From Streptomyces actuosus (lineage in GTDB: Bacteria; Actinomycetota; Actinomycetes; Streptomycetales; Streptomycetaceae), in the NCBI RefSeq assembly GCF_016921115.1, contig NZ_JAFFZS010000008.1:186001-250000 (forward strand): DNA of 64,000 nt, given 5' to 3'. Positions 53,418 to 61,715 of the stretch are shown one piece after another. Numbering within the stretch: position 1 is the stretch's first letter; each line of letters starts with the position of its first letter. The position numbers and the translations under genes are program-made. The notes below the pieces were generated by a model, which had not been told where the DNA came from, did not search any database, and saw nothing but the letters and a program-made list of their open reading frames with translations.

Positions 53418-54194
53418 ATGGCGAAGCGAATCGACGTCAGCGGACTGTCCGCCTACTACGGCTCCCACAAGGCCATCGACGACATCTCGATGACCATCGA
53501 GCCGCGCACGGTGACCGCGTTCATCGGCCCCTCCGGCTGCGGCAAGTCGACGTTCCTGCGCACCCTCAACCGCATGCACGAGGTCACCCCGGGCGGCCGG
53601 GTCGAGGGCAAGGTGCTGCTGGACGACGAGGACCTGTACGGCGCCGGCGTGGATCCGGTCTCCGTCCGCCGCGAGGTCGGCATGGTCTTCCAGCGCCCCA
53701 ACCCCTTCCCCACCATGTCGATCTTCGACAACGTGGCGGCGGGCCTGCGTCTGAACGGCAACTACCGCAAGAACGAGCTGAACGACATCGTCGAGAAGTC
53801 GCTCAAGGGCGCCAACCTCTGGAACGAGGTCAAGGACCGCCTCAACAAGCCGGGCTCCGGCCTCTCCGGCGGTCAGCAGCAGCGCCTGTGCATCGCGCGG
53901 GCGATCGCCGTGGAGCCGAAGGTCCTGCTGATGGACGAGCCCTGCTCGGCCCTGGACCCGATCTCCACCCTCGCCATCGAGGACCTGATCGGTGAGCTGA
54001 AGGAGCGCTTCACGATCGTCATCGTGACGCACAACATGCAGCAGGCGGCCCGCGTCTCGGACCGCACCGCGTTCTTCAACCTCGCCGCCGTCGGCCAGCC
54101 CGGCAAGCTGATCGAGATCGACGACACGGAGCGGATCTTCTCCAACCCGTCGGTCCAGGCGACCGAGGACTACATCTCCGGCCGCTTCGGCTGA
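53418..54194 (+). CDS. pstB: Phosphate ABC transporter ATPase PstB
   Basis: A 258-residue ATPase: Walker [11 protein letters not shown]-loop [10 protein letters not shown], signature [10 protein letters not shown], Walker [14 protein letters not shown], switch His [13 protein letters not shown]. Full length. 68 bases after pstA with AAGTGAAGAAGC before the ATG. A long terminator follows. Confidence 0.97.
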   Translation: MAKRIDVSGLSAYYGSHKAIDDISMTIEPRTVTAFIGPSGCGKSTFLRTLNRMHEVTPGGRVEGKVLLDDEDLYGAGVDPVSVRREVGMVFQRPNPFPTMSIFDNVAAGLRLNGNYRKNELNDIVEKSLKGANLWNEVKDRLNKPGSGLSGGQQQRLCIARAIAVEPKVLLMDEPCSALDPISTLAIEDLIGELKERFTIVIVTHNMQQAARVSDRTAFFNLAAVGQPGKLIEIDDTERIFSNPSVQATEDYISGRFG

Positions 54195-54278
54195 TCCGGC
54201 CGCCGGCGCGGGTCGCCGGCACCGGACGAAGCCGGTGAAGACCCCCCGCGGTGCTGCATGGCGGTGCCACCGCGGGGA

Positions 54279-54327
54279 CGCAGAAGGGCCCGCCCTCCGT
54301 TTCCCGGGGGGCGGGCCCCTGCGTTTT
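54279..54327 (+). terminator. Long hairpin terminator after pstB
   Basis: CGCAG-AA-GGGCCCGCCC (54279-54295) pairs with GGGCGGGCCC-CTGCG (54309-54323), followed by TTTT. The stem and the T-run make it the most canonical terminator in the window. Confidence 0.9.
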
Positions 54328-54522
54328 CCGGCCGAGACGGCCGCACCGGTCACCGTACGCGGAACGGCTGGAGCCCTGGATCCGGCCGAAGCACCCCGCC
54401 CTCACCCCGAACGACCGGTCGGCCGACCGGGCCCGACCACACGGGGTGGAGCAGGGTGTGTCGAGCCGACCGGGCCGAACCCGCCGCGGTGGAGCAGGGT
54501 GCGCCGGCGAGGACGGGGAGTT

Positions 54523-54797
54523 GCGGCAGAGGCCGGCGCGGAGGTCCGGGCGGAGGGCCCGGAGCAGGGGCGGCGTCGCGGCAGAGGCCGGCGCGGAGAT
54601 CCGGGCAGAGGGCCCGGAGCAGGAGCAGGGGCGGCGTCGCGGCAGAGGCCGGCGCGGAGATCCGGGCAGAGGGCCCGGAGCAGGAGCAGGGGCGGCGTCG
54701 CGGCAGAGGCCGGCGCGGAGATCCGGGCGGAGGGCCCGGAGCAGGAGCAGGGGCGGCGTCGCGGCAGAGGCCGCACGGAGATCCGGACCGGCGTCGG
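54523..54797. repeat. 61-base tandem repeat (minisatellite), about 4.5 copies
   Basis: Copies start GCGGCAGAGGCCGGCGCGGA at 54523 (55 bases, 6-base deletion), 54578, 54639 and 54700 (61 bases each), then a decayed half copy at 54761. Copies 2 to 4 differ by a single base. The unit length is not a multiple of three, so the repeat shifts frame between copies, and codon pattern is not protein-like. The rest of 54328-55011 has no supported gene. Confidence 0.9.
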
Positions 54798-55011
54798 GGC
54801 TGCGGGCCGGGGCAGGTCCTCCAGTTCACCGGTGGACGGCGCCCGGGGCGGGACCCCTCTGCGGCGGGGTGCCGCGAGGCGACAGCCCCCACGGCGGGGT
54901 ACCACCGCAGGCGCTGGAGAGGGTTCCGATGTCGTGACCGGCGAGGTCCGGGCGCCGGTGGGCCCCACCGGACCGGCGCGCGGCACCGCCGGTGCGTCGA
55001 ACGGCCCCGCC

Positions 55012-56010
55012 CTAGAGGAACGCCAGGTTCACCACGCCGAAGGCGCCGGCCGCCACGAGCGCCGCCGCCGGCATGGTGATGAACCAGCCCATGACGATGT
55101 TCTTGGCCACGCCCCAGCGCACGGCGTTCAGCCGCTTCGTCGCCCCGACGCCCATGATCGCGGAAGTGATCACGTGGGTCGTGGAGATCGGCGCCTTGAA
55201 GATGTAGGCGGTGGCGAACATGATCGACGCGCCGGTCGACTCGGCGGCGAACCCCTGCGGCGGGTCGAGTTCGATGATCTTGCGGCCCAGGGTGCGCATG
55301 ATGCGCCAGCCGCCCGCGTACGTGCCGAGCGACATCATCACGGCGCAGGCGACCTTCACCCAGACCGGGATCGGGTCGTCGGCACCCTGCACATCGGCGA
55401 TGACCAGCGCCATCACCACGACACCCATGGTCTTCTGGGCGTCCTGGAGGCCGTGCCCGAGCGCCATTCCGGCCGCCGAGACGGTCTGGGCGATCCGGAA
55501 GCCGCGCTTGGCCTTGTGCGGATTGGTCCGCCGGAAGATCCACATGATCGCGCACATGACGAGGTAGCCGACGATCAGGCCGACCACCGGGGAGACCACC
55601 ATGGGGATGATCACCTTGTCGATGACCCCGGACCAGATGACCTGCGTACCGCCGGCGAGAGCCGCGCCGACCAGGCCTCCGAACAGGGCGTGCGAGGAGG
55701 ACGACGGAAGACCGAAGTACCAGGTGATCAGGTTCCACAGGATCGCCCCGACGAGGGCGGCGAAGAGGATGCCCATCCCCTTGGATCCCTCGGGCGTCTG
55801 AATCAGGCCGCTGCTCACCGTGTGGGCGACCCCGGAGCCCAGGAAGGCACCGGCCAGATTCATGACGGCGGCCATCGCCAGGGCAGCCCGCGGGGTCAGC
55901 GCCCGCGTGGAGACGGAGGTGGCGATGGCGTTGGCGGAGTCGTGGAAACCGTTGGTGTACGTGAAGAAGAGCGCGACCGTGATGGTCACGACCAGGGCGA
56001 AGGTGTCCAT
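55012..56010 (-). CDS. pit: Low-affinity inorganic phosphate transporter (Pit family)
   Basis: A 332-residue secondary transporter with about ten membrane spans. Pit signature segments: FTYTNGFHDSANAIATSVSTRALTP (the duplicated G-x-N-D motif), FGLPSSSSHALFGGLVG, and AYIFKAPISTTHVITSAIMGVGATKRLNAV. Takes up metal-phosphate by the proton gradient. It is downstream of and 8 bases from the phoU-like gene, in one transcript. This gives the region both high-affinity and low-affinity phosphate uptake. Confidence 0.95.
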   Translation of the reverse strand: MDTFALVVTITVALFFTYTNGFHDSANAIATSVSTRALTPRAALAMAAVMNLAGAFLGSGVAHTVSSGLIQTPEGSKGMGILFAALVGAILWNLITWYFGLPSSSSHALFGGLVGAALAGGTQVIWSGVIDKVIIPMVVSPVVGLIVGYLVMCAIMWIFRRTNPHKAKRGFRIAQTVSAAGMALGHGLQDAQKTMGVVVMALVIADVQGADDPIPVWVKVACAVMMSLGTYAGGWRIMRTLGRKIIELDPPQGFAAESTGASIMFATAYIFKAPISTTHVITSAIMGVGATKRLNAVRWGVAKNIVMGWFITMPAAALVAAGAFGVVNLAFL

Positions 56011-56018
56011 GGTGCCGC

Positions 56019-56639
56019 TCAGGACTCCTTGACCGCGATGGTCTCCACCGTGTTGGCCACATGCTCGAAGGCGTCGGCGGCCTCCTCCAGCACATCCACG
56101 ATCTGCTTCAGCTTGAGGACCTCGATGGCGTCGTACTTGCCGTTGAAGAGGTGGGCGAGCAGCTTGCGGTGGATCTGGTCCGCCTGGTTCTCCAGCCGGT
56201 TGACCTCGATCCAGTACTCGGTGAGGTTGTCCATGGTCCGCAGGTGCGGCATGGCCTCGGCCGTGAGGTCCGCCGCCCGCGCCAGCACCTCGATCTGCTG
56301 CTCGACGCCCTTGGGCAGTTCCTCGACGTTGTAGAGGACGACCAGGTCGACGGCCTCCTCCATGAAGTCCATGATGTCGTCGAGGGACGATGCGAGGGAG
56401 TAGATGTCCTCACGGTCGAACGGCGTGATGAACGAGGAGTTCAGCTGATGGAAGATCGCGTGCGTGGCATCGTCGCCTGCGTGTTCAGCGGCCCGCATAC
56501 GCTCTGCGATCTCGGCCCGGGCGGAGGTGTCCGCCCCGAGCAGTTCCATCAGGAGCTTCGAGCCGGTGACGATGTTGTCCGCGGATGCGGCGAACATGTC
56601 GTAGAAGCTCGTCTCCCTGGGGGTCAGACGAAAGCGCAC
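56019..56639 (-). CDS. PhoU-like DUF47 protein
   Basis: A 206-residue all-helical protein of the DUF47/PhoU-like family: FYDMFAASADNIVTGSKLLMELLGAD, EHAGDDATHAIFHQLNSSFITPFDREDIYSLASSLDDIMDFMEEAVDLV and late ENQADQIHRKLL with metal-binding E/D/H residues. It typically partners a Pit transporter, as here, and is distinct from the PhoU of the phoR-phoP locus. ATG at 56639. Confidence 0.92.
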   Translation of the reverse strand: MRFRLTPRETSFYDMFAASADNIVTGSKLLMELLGADTSARAEIAERMRAAEHAGDDATHAIFHQLNSSFITPFDREDIYSLASSLDDIMDFMEEAVDLVVLYNVEELPKGVEQQIEVLARAADLTAEAMPHLRTMDNLTEYWIEVNRLENQADQIHRKLLAHLFNGKYDAIEVLKLKQIVDVLEEAADAFEHVANTVETIAVKES

Positions 56640-56790
56640 GTGGGGTCCTCGGGATGCATCGGTTTTCGGTCAGGCTGATGCTAGGGGCATCATCCGGCCT
56701 CGGCTATCGGGCCGTTCCCCAGTGTCGCCCATGGGGCAGAGTGTTCGGCACGGGGGCTGCGGCCCCTTCTTACCGGCGAACTTCGCTACT

Positions 56791-56811
56791 ATATACCCAC
56801 CAGGGGTATAT
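56791..56811. promoter_or_regulatory. CsoR operator upstream of csoR
   Basis: ATATACCC-ACCAG-GGGTATAT: perfect 8-base arms around 5 bases, the classical CsoR palindrome (TACCC...GGGTA) in an AT-rich island. It lies 30 bases upstream of csoR, supporting copper-controlled self-repression. Confidence 0.92.
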
Positions 56812-56840
56812 GCCCGTTTCCGTACACCGGGGAGGACGCG

Positions 56841-57209
56841 ATGACGACCACCGAGGCCGGCGCAGGTACACCCTCCACCGACGCGGAAGCGGTCGGTGCG
56901 GAGGTGGTGACCGACCACGACCGGGGCGTGCACGGCTACCACAAGCAGAAGGCCGAGCACCTCAAGCGGCTGCGCCGGATCGAGGGCCAGATCCGCGGGC
57001 TGCAGCGGATGGTCGACGAGGACGTCTACTGCATCGACATACTCACCCAGGTCTCCGCCTCCACCAAGGCCCTGCAGTCCTTCGCCCTGCAACTGCTGGA
57101 GGAGCACCTGCGGCACTGCGTCGCCGACGCGGCCCTCAGGGGCGGCGACGAGATCGACGCCAAGGTGGAAGAGGCGACCAGGGCGATCGCCCGCCTGCTG
57201 CGGACCTGA
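56841..57209 (+). CDS. csoR: Copper-sensing repressor CsoR
   Basis: A 122-residue CsoR/RcnR-family repressor of four-helix fold. Cu(I) ligands C64 (DVYCIDI), H89 and C93 (EEHLRHCVAD) are present in the C-H-C pattern. Basic DNA-facing helix HLKRLRRIEGQIRGLQRM. The N-terminal 30 residues are longer than in Bacillus CsoR, as in Streptomyces. Perfect CsoR operator upstream. No copper ATPase is adjacent, so csoR is a stand-alone gene here as in S. lividans. Confidence 0.95.
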   Translation: MTTTEAGAGTPSTDAEAVGAEVVTDHDRGVHGYHKQKAEHLKRLRRIEGQIRGLQRMVDEDVYCIDILTQVSASTKALQSFALQLLEEHLRHCVADAALRGGDEIDAKVEEATRAIARLLRT

Positions 57210-57212
57210 CAC

Positions 57213-57395
57213 TCAGCGCCCGGAAGCGCCCTCCCGCTCCTCGGCGACCTTCAGCACCTCGTCGATGCTCGCCAGGCTGAGCCGGTCCTCGTCCGCGGCC
57301 GAGGCCGCGATGATCAGCTCTCCGCACAGCTCGATCTCGGCGAGGGCCACATGGTCCTGAACCGCCGTACCGCCGACCGGAGCCACATGCATCAC
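57213..57395 (-). CDS. Small conserved hypothetical protein (60 residues)
   Basis: A 60-residue acidic protein (MMHVAPVGGTAVQDHVALAEIELCGELIIA in outline, then DEDRLSLASIDEVLKVAEERE). Predicted mixed helix/strand, no membrane or signal segment. Converges with csoR (4-base gap). The second Met (57392) is an equally likely start. Codon bias supports a real gene. Function unknown. Confidence 0.6.
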   Translation of the reverse strand: MMHVAPVGGTAVQDHVALAEIELCGELIIAASAADEDRLSLASIDEVLKVAEEREGASGR

Positions 57396-57505
57396 CTCAT
57401 CTCTGCCGTTACCGGCTTCCTAGAGTAGGGAGCGACCGGTGCGCCGCGCATGGCACGGAAGGGCTAGTCCTGGCCACACACCCGGCGGCCCGGCCGTCCG
57501 GCCAC

Positions 57506-58345
57506 TCACTCGGCGATCTTCCCGGCGTAGATGTCCCGGCTCTTCGGCAGCCGTACGTCGGCCAGGGCGCCGAAGTCGTAGAGCAGCGTCGTCGAGGCGA
57601 CGGCCACGGCGTCCTTCCGCTGCCCGTTGACGAAACTGAACCGGTGCCGGACCTTGCGGATGCGGCCCGCGTCGTCGAGGTACACGTCGAACGGCACGAC
57701 AGCGGTGGCGAACCCTTTCGCCGCGGCCCGCAGCGGCCCCCTTCCGGCCGCGGACGCCCGCTTCGCGGCCTCCCCGAGATCGGCGGTGCCGCGGTAGTGC
57801 CGCACCTCGGCTCCCGCCACCTCGGTGCGTCCGAGGTACGTCGCCGACCGCGTCCCGCGCAGCAACTCCGCTGCGGCGTACGGGTCGGTGGCCCCGCCGG
57901 TGACCAGGTTCCCGTCGGACAGCCCGGCGGTCTCCACCCGCACCCACTTGTCCGCGGGCACCCCGGCACCCCGGTTCTTCATGAACAACGCCCCCGGGGC
58001 GAGGAGTTCGGTGATGGGTCGATGTCCGCTGGTCCCCGCCGGATCCTGCGGCAGCACCACGGTGAGCCGGCCCATCTGCCGGCGGTAGTCGTACACCCCC
58101 GCCCCGCGGATGGTCACCCGGGTCCCCCCGGTGGCCATCTCCATGGACGTCCGGGCCTTCGAACTGCCCGCCTCCACCAGCCGGTCGGCGGCGACCCGGA
58201 GCGTCTGCACCGGATCCTCGCCGCCGCGCGCGTCCTCAGCGGCGGCACCGCGCCCGGAACACCCGCCGGTGCACAGGCACGCCGTCACCCCGACGGCGAC
58301 GCCCGCATCCCTCAGCCGCCGTTGCCGCCTCCGCCGCTCAGCCAT
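57506..58345 (-). CDS. Predicted lipoprotein (LolA/LppX-like)
   Basis: A 279-residue exported protein: Arg-rich start, hydrophobic core GVAVGVTACLCTGGC with a lipobox-type Cys (around 29), then a single domain: DPVQTLRVAADRLVEAGSSKARTSMEM, ALFMKNRGAGVPADKWVRVE, VVPFDVYLDDAGRIRKVRHRFSF. The pattern resembles actinobacterial LppX/LprG-type or LolA-like lipid-binding lipoproteins. Start ATG at 58343-58345. Confidence 0.8.
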   Translation of the reverse strand: MAERRRRQRRLRDAGVAVGVTACLCTGGCSGRGAAAEDARGGEDPVQTLRVAADRLVEAGSSKARTSMEMATGGTRVTIRGAGVYDYRRQMGRLTVVLPQDPAGTSGHRPITELLAPGALFMKNRGAGVPADKWVRVETAGLSDGNLVTGGATDPYAAAELLRGTRSATYLGRTEVAGAEVRHYRGTADLGEAAKRASAAGRGPLRAAAKGFATAVVPFDVYLDDAGRIRKVRHRFSFVNGQRKDAVAVASTTLLYDFGALADVRLPKSRDIYAGKIAE

Positions 58346-58450
58346 CGCCTGCCCACCACCGGTACGTCCGCCACTGGACCCCTGTCGTCCGGTTAACGAC
58401 GGGTAAGTGCCCCCGTCACGCAGGGGGCTTCCCGCGCTACCGTTGACGGT

Positions 58451-58639
58451 GTGACCGAGCAGGACGGCCCCGTCGCCCCCGATCAGGACCATCACACGAC
58501 CACCATGGAAAAGGGCCGGTTCTGCGTGGCCCACTGCACCTGCGGCTGGCGCGGACCGGCCCGCCGCGCACGCAGCCTGGCGCGAGCCGACGCGGAGGCG
58601 CACCCGGGGGCGGTCACCGGGGGCCACCCGCAGTGCTAG
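58451..58639 (+). CDS. Small Cys/His-rich hypothetical protein (62 residues)
   Basis: A 62-residue protein with a C-x3-C-x-C cluster and neighbouring His (FCVAHCTCGWRG) after a polar N-terminus, and a final Cys. The cluster could bind zinc or iron, but no known zinc-finger signature fits. GTG at 58451. It is divergent from the lipoprotein gene. No ribosome-binding site stands out, so confidence is moderate. Confidence 0.55.
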   Translation: MTEQDGPVAPDQDHHTTTMEKGRFCVAHCTCGWRGPARRARSLARADAEAHPGAVTGGHPQC

Positions 58640-59184
58640 GCGCTCCGCTGGAAGTGCCGCGGTACGACGTCCGCCGGCCGCGGCGCCGTCGTGGCCGGTC
58701 GCGCGGTTCCCCGCGCCGCGCCCCTTCGGGGCGCTGACGGACACCGAGGGACCTTGCCCGCTCTGCTCGGGGTCCACGCCCCCGCCGACCGGGACCGAAC
58801 CTCCCCGGCAGCCCCGGGGCCCGGCCTGCACCGAACCCGGAGGGTTCCGCACTCGGCAGGCCCCAGCCCCACCGACCACCGACGGACCCGGCAGTCCACA
58901 GACGCGGCACTCCACAGACGCGGCACTCCACAGACCGGGCAGGTCCGGGCCCGGCCGGCACCGCTCCCGGCCCCCTCACCGGCGCCACTGCCACCGGCCC
59001 CGCTCCCCTCGACGGCCCGGATCCTCCCGACGGCCCGGGTCCCCGCGTCGGTCCCCCTCCCCGCCGCCCCGGAGTGCACGCCCCCGCCGGATCGCGCCTC
59101 CCGCCACCGGTCCACCATGGAACCCCCGTCCCCCCACATCCCGTCCCTTTCCCCACAAGCCCAGGGGCAGGAAGAGGCCAGCAC
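58640..59184. other. 545-base C-rich intergenic region
   Basis: No supported gene. It contains a short tandem repeat, CCACAGACGCGGCACT twice (58896-58911 and 58912-58927) plus CCACAGAC. The region is strongly C-rich on the plus strand and gives many frames without stops on both strands, which I treat as composition effect. The promoter for the FAD oxidase is probably near its 3' end. Confidence 0.45.
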
Positions 59185-60759
59185 ATGGACCGGCGCACAC
59201 TCATAGGCGGCGCGGCAGCCACTCTCACCGCACTCACCACCACCGCCTGCTCACCCACCGCGACCGGCACCCCCGGCGGCGCGGGCAGCACGGGCACCGC
59301 AGGCAGCGCACCCGGCTCCGCGTCCCCGGGGCGGACCATCTCCTCCCCCGGCCCCGCCGACTGGACCGCGCTGGCCGGCGACCTCGACGGCTCGCTGGTC
59401 CGGCCCGGCGACGCCGACTGGCAGTCCGCCCGCCGGCTGTACAACACCCGCTTCGACTCCCTGAAGCCCGCCGCCGTCGCCTACGTCGCCCACGCCGACG
59501 ACATCAGCACCGCCCTCACCCACGCCCGCGCCCATGGCGTCGCCGTCTCGATCCGCAACGGCGGCCACTCCTACGCCGGCTGGTCCTCCGGCGACGGCCG
59601 CCTGATCATCGACGTCTACCGGCTCGACACCGTCCGCGCCTCCGGCACCACGGCCGTGGTCGGCGCCGGGGCCAAGCTCATCGACGTCTACCGCGCGCTC
59701 GCCACGAAGGGCGCGACGATCCCCGCCGGCTCCTGCCCGACCGTGGGCGTCTCCGGTCTCACCCTCGGCGGCGGCCACGGCGTGGTGTCCCGGGCCTATG
59801 GCCTGACCTGCGACAGCCTGACCGGGGCGACGCTGGTCACCGCGGACGGCAGCCTGCTCACCGCCGACGCCACCGAACACCCGGACCTGTTCTGGGCGCT
59901 GCGCGGCGCGGGCAACGGCAATTTCGGCGTCGTCACGGAACTGCACTTCCGCACCCGTCCCGCCCCGCAGGCCGTCACGGCCTACCTGTCCTGGCCCTGG
60001 TCCGAGGCGGCCGCCGTGCTGGAGGCCTGGCAGGAGTGGGGCCCGTCCCAGCCGGACGAGATCTGGTCGGCACTGCACCTGGCGAACTACACCGCGGGCA
60101 CCCCGACGGTCACCGTCTCCGCCTTCTCCCTCGGCACCTACGGCGAACTCCAGAACGCCGTCGACCGCCTCGCCTCCCGCGTCGGCGCGAACGCGGCCGG
60201 CGTCTCGCTGCGCCGCCGCTCCTACGAGGAGGCCATGGAGATCTACGCCGGCTGCTCGGCCTTCGCCGACGACGCCCAGTGCCACCTGCCGGGCTCCACG
60301 CCGGGCCGCTCCCCGCAGGGGGCCCTGCACCGGGAGACGTACACGGGCCGCTCCGACTTCTTCGACCGCTCGATTCCGGCCGACGGCGTCCAGGCTCTGC
60401 TGGCGCAGGTGAAGAACGTCCGCGGCGGGTCGGGCACCGTGATGCTCACCGCCCTCGGCGGCGAGGTGAACCGGGTCCCGCCGACGGCGACGGCGTTCGT
60501 CCACCGCCGTTCCCGGATGCTGGCCCAGTACATCGCCTCCTGGCGCGCGGGCACGGACGGTACGGCAGCCCGGTCCTGGCTGACGGCGGCGCACCGGGCG
60601 ATGCGTCCGTACGCCTCGGGGGCGGCCTACCAGAACTACACGGACCCCACGCTGAAGGACTGGCGCACGGCCTACTACGGCGCGGCGGCGGCCCGTCTGA
60701 CGCAGGTGAAGAAGCAGTACGACCCGGAGCGCTTCTTCAGCTGTCCGCAGGCGCTGTAG
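59185..60759 (+). CDS. Secreted FAD-linked oxidase (BBE family)
   Basis: A 524-residue flavoenzyme of the berberine-bridge family. A twin-Arg-like MDRRTLIGGAAATLTALTTTACS signal is probably Tat/lipoprotein-type with Cys near 23. FAD-binding domain RNGGHSYAGWSSGDG (His for covalent FAD) and SCPTVGVSGLTLGGGHG (Cys for the second bond). The C-terminal BBE domain has NYTDPTLKDW and YDPERFFSCPQAL. Such enzymes oxidise alcohols, sugars or alkaloid-like substrates. The ATG at 59185 follows AGGGGCAGGAAGAGG. Confidence 0.9.
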   Translation: MDRRTLIGGAAATLTALTTTACSPTATGTPGGAGSTGTAGSAPGSASPGRTISSPGPADWTALAGDLDGSLVRPGDADWQSARRLYNTRFDSLKPAAVAYVAHADDISTALTHARAHGVAVSIRNGGHSYAGWSSGDGRLIIDVYRLDTVRASGTTAVVGAGAKLIDVYRALATKGATIPAGSCPTVGVSGLTLGGGHGVVSRAYGLTCDSLTGATLVTADGSLLTADATEHPDLFWALRGAGNGNFGVVTELHFRTRPAPQAVTAYLSWPWSEAAAVLEAWQEWGPSQPDEIWSALHLANYTAGTPTVTVSAFSLGTYGELQNAVDRLASRVGANAAGVSLRRRSYEEAMEIYAGCSAFADDAQCHLPGSTPGRSPQGALHRETYTGRSDFFDRSIPADGVQALLAQVKNVRGGSGTVMLTALGGEVNRVPPTATAFVHRRSRMLAQYIASWRAGTDGTAARSWLTAAHRAMRPYASGAAYQNYTDPTLKDWRTAYYGAAAARLTQVKKQYDPERFFSCPQAL

Positions 60760-60812
60760 GGCGGCCGCGCGGCGGCGGTCCGGGGCGGTTCGGCCGCACG
60801 GAGACGGGGCCG

Positions 60813-61520
60813 TCAGGCGGCCAGGTCGCGCTCCTCGGTCTCCACGGTGTGCTCGCTGTGTGCGCCGGGGACGACGCCTCTGCGCGTCCCCGCCACCGAC
60901 CGGCTGCGCACCATCCAACCGGCCCGCGGCGACCGCTCGACGGCCTTCAGCACCGGGGTGAGCAGGGCCATGGCGAGGGGCGACAGGAGCAGGGCGACGG
61001 CCGTGCCGAGGGCGAAGCCGCCGACGACGTCGGTCGGGTAGTGCACGCCCATGTAGACCCGGCAGAAGCCCTCCAGCAGCGCGATCCCTATCCCGACGAG
61101 CCCGAACCTGCGGTGGGCGACGAAAAGGGCGACGCCCATCGCCATGGTGAGGGTGGCGTGGTCGCTGACGAACGAGTAGTCGGTCTTGCCGGAGACGAGG
61201 ACGTCCAGCCCCTGGTGGTCCAGGAAAGGCCGAGGCCGCTCCACGAAGCCGCGGATGGGCACGTTGACGAGCACGGCGATCGCGGCGGCGAGCGGCGCCC
61301 AGACCAGCCCGGCCACGGAGGACGCGGCGTCCTCGGCGCCGCGGCGCCGGACGGTCCGCCAGCACCACAGCACGAGCAGCACCATGGCGAGCAGGAGTCC
61401 GTACTCGCCGACGTATTCCATCACCGTGTCGAACCAGTGGGGTGCGTCCTTGGCGAGGCCGTTGATGTCGTAGAGCAGGTCGACGTCGGGGTTCGACCCG
61501 GATTCGGCGAGTCCAGCCAT
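60813..61520 (-). CDS. PAP2-family membrane phosphatase
   Basis: A 235-residue membrane phosphatase with about five spans. PAP2 motifs: motif 1 VERPRPF, motif 2 SFVSDHATLTM (replacing PSGH), motif 3 RVYMGVHYPTDVVGG. Acts on lipid phosphates such as undecaprenyl pyrophosphate. The cytoplasmic C-terminal tail (RSRSVAGTRRGVVPG...) is basic. Converges with the FAD oxidase. ATG at 61518-61520. Confidence 0.9.
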   Translation of the reverse strand: MAGLAESGSNPDVDLLYDINGLAKDAPHWFDTVMEYVGEYGLLLAMVLLVLWCWRTVRRRGAEDAASSVAGLVWAPLAAAIAVLVNVPIRGFVERPRPFLDHQGLDVLVSGKTDYSFVSDHATLTMAMGVALFVAHRRFGLVGIGIALLEGFCRVYMGVHYPTDVVGGFALGTAVALLLSPLAMALLTPVLKAVERSPRAGWMVRSRSVAGTRRGVVPGAHSEHTVETEERDLAA

Positions 61521-61715
61521 GGTGCTGCGGCCCCTAACGTCGTTCGCTCAGGCGCACCATCAGTGCGCCGCCTCTGCCCACCCCCGTGGATCATCGGTCG
61601 TCAACAGGAACGCACGGCCCCTGTGAATACGTTCCATCCTCCACTGAATGATCACGCAGACGTTATCGAAGAGAGATCCATCGCCGCAGCTCAGGGGGTG
61701 GAACCTCAGGCGGCG

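Noticed and set aside
54523..54797. Tandem repeats as a CRISPR array
   Set aside because: Units are contiguous with no unique spacers and no cas genes nearby.
54251..54937. Plus-strand frames with repeated Arg/Gly/Glu sequence after pstB
   Set aside because: They are translations of the 61-base tandem repeat; frame changes in each copy, and a strong pstB terminator precedes them.
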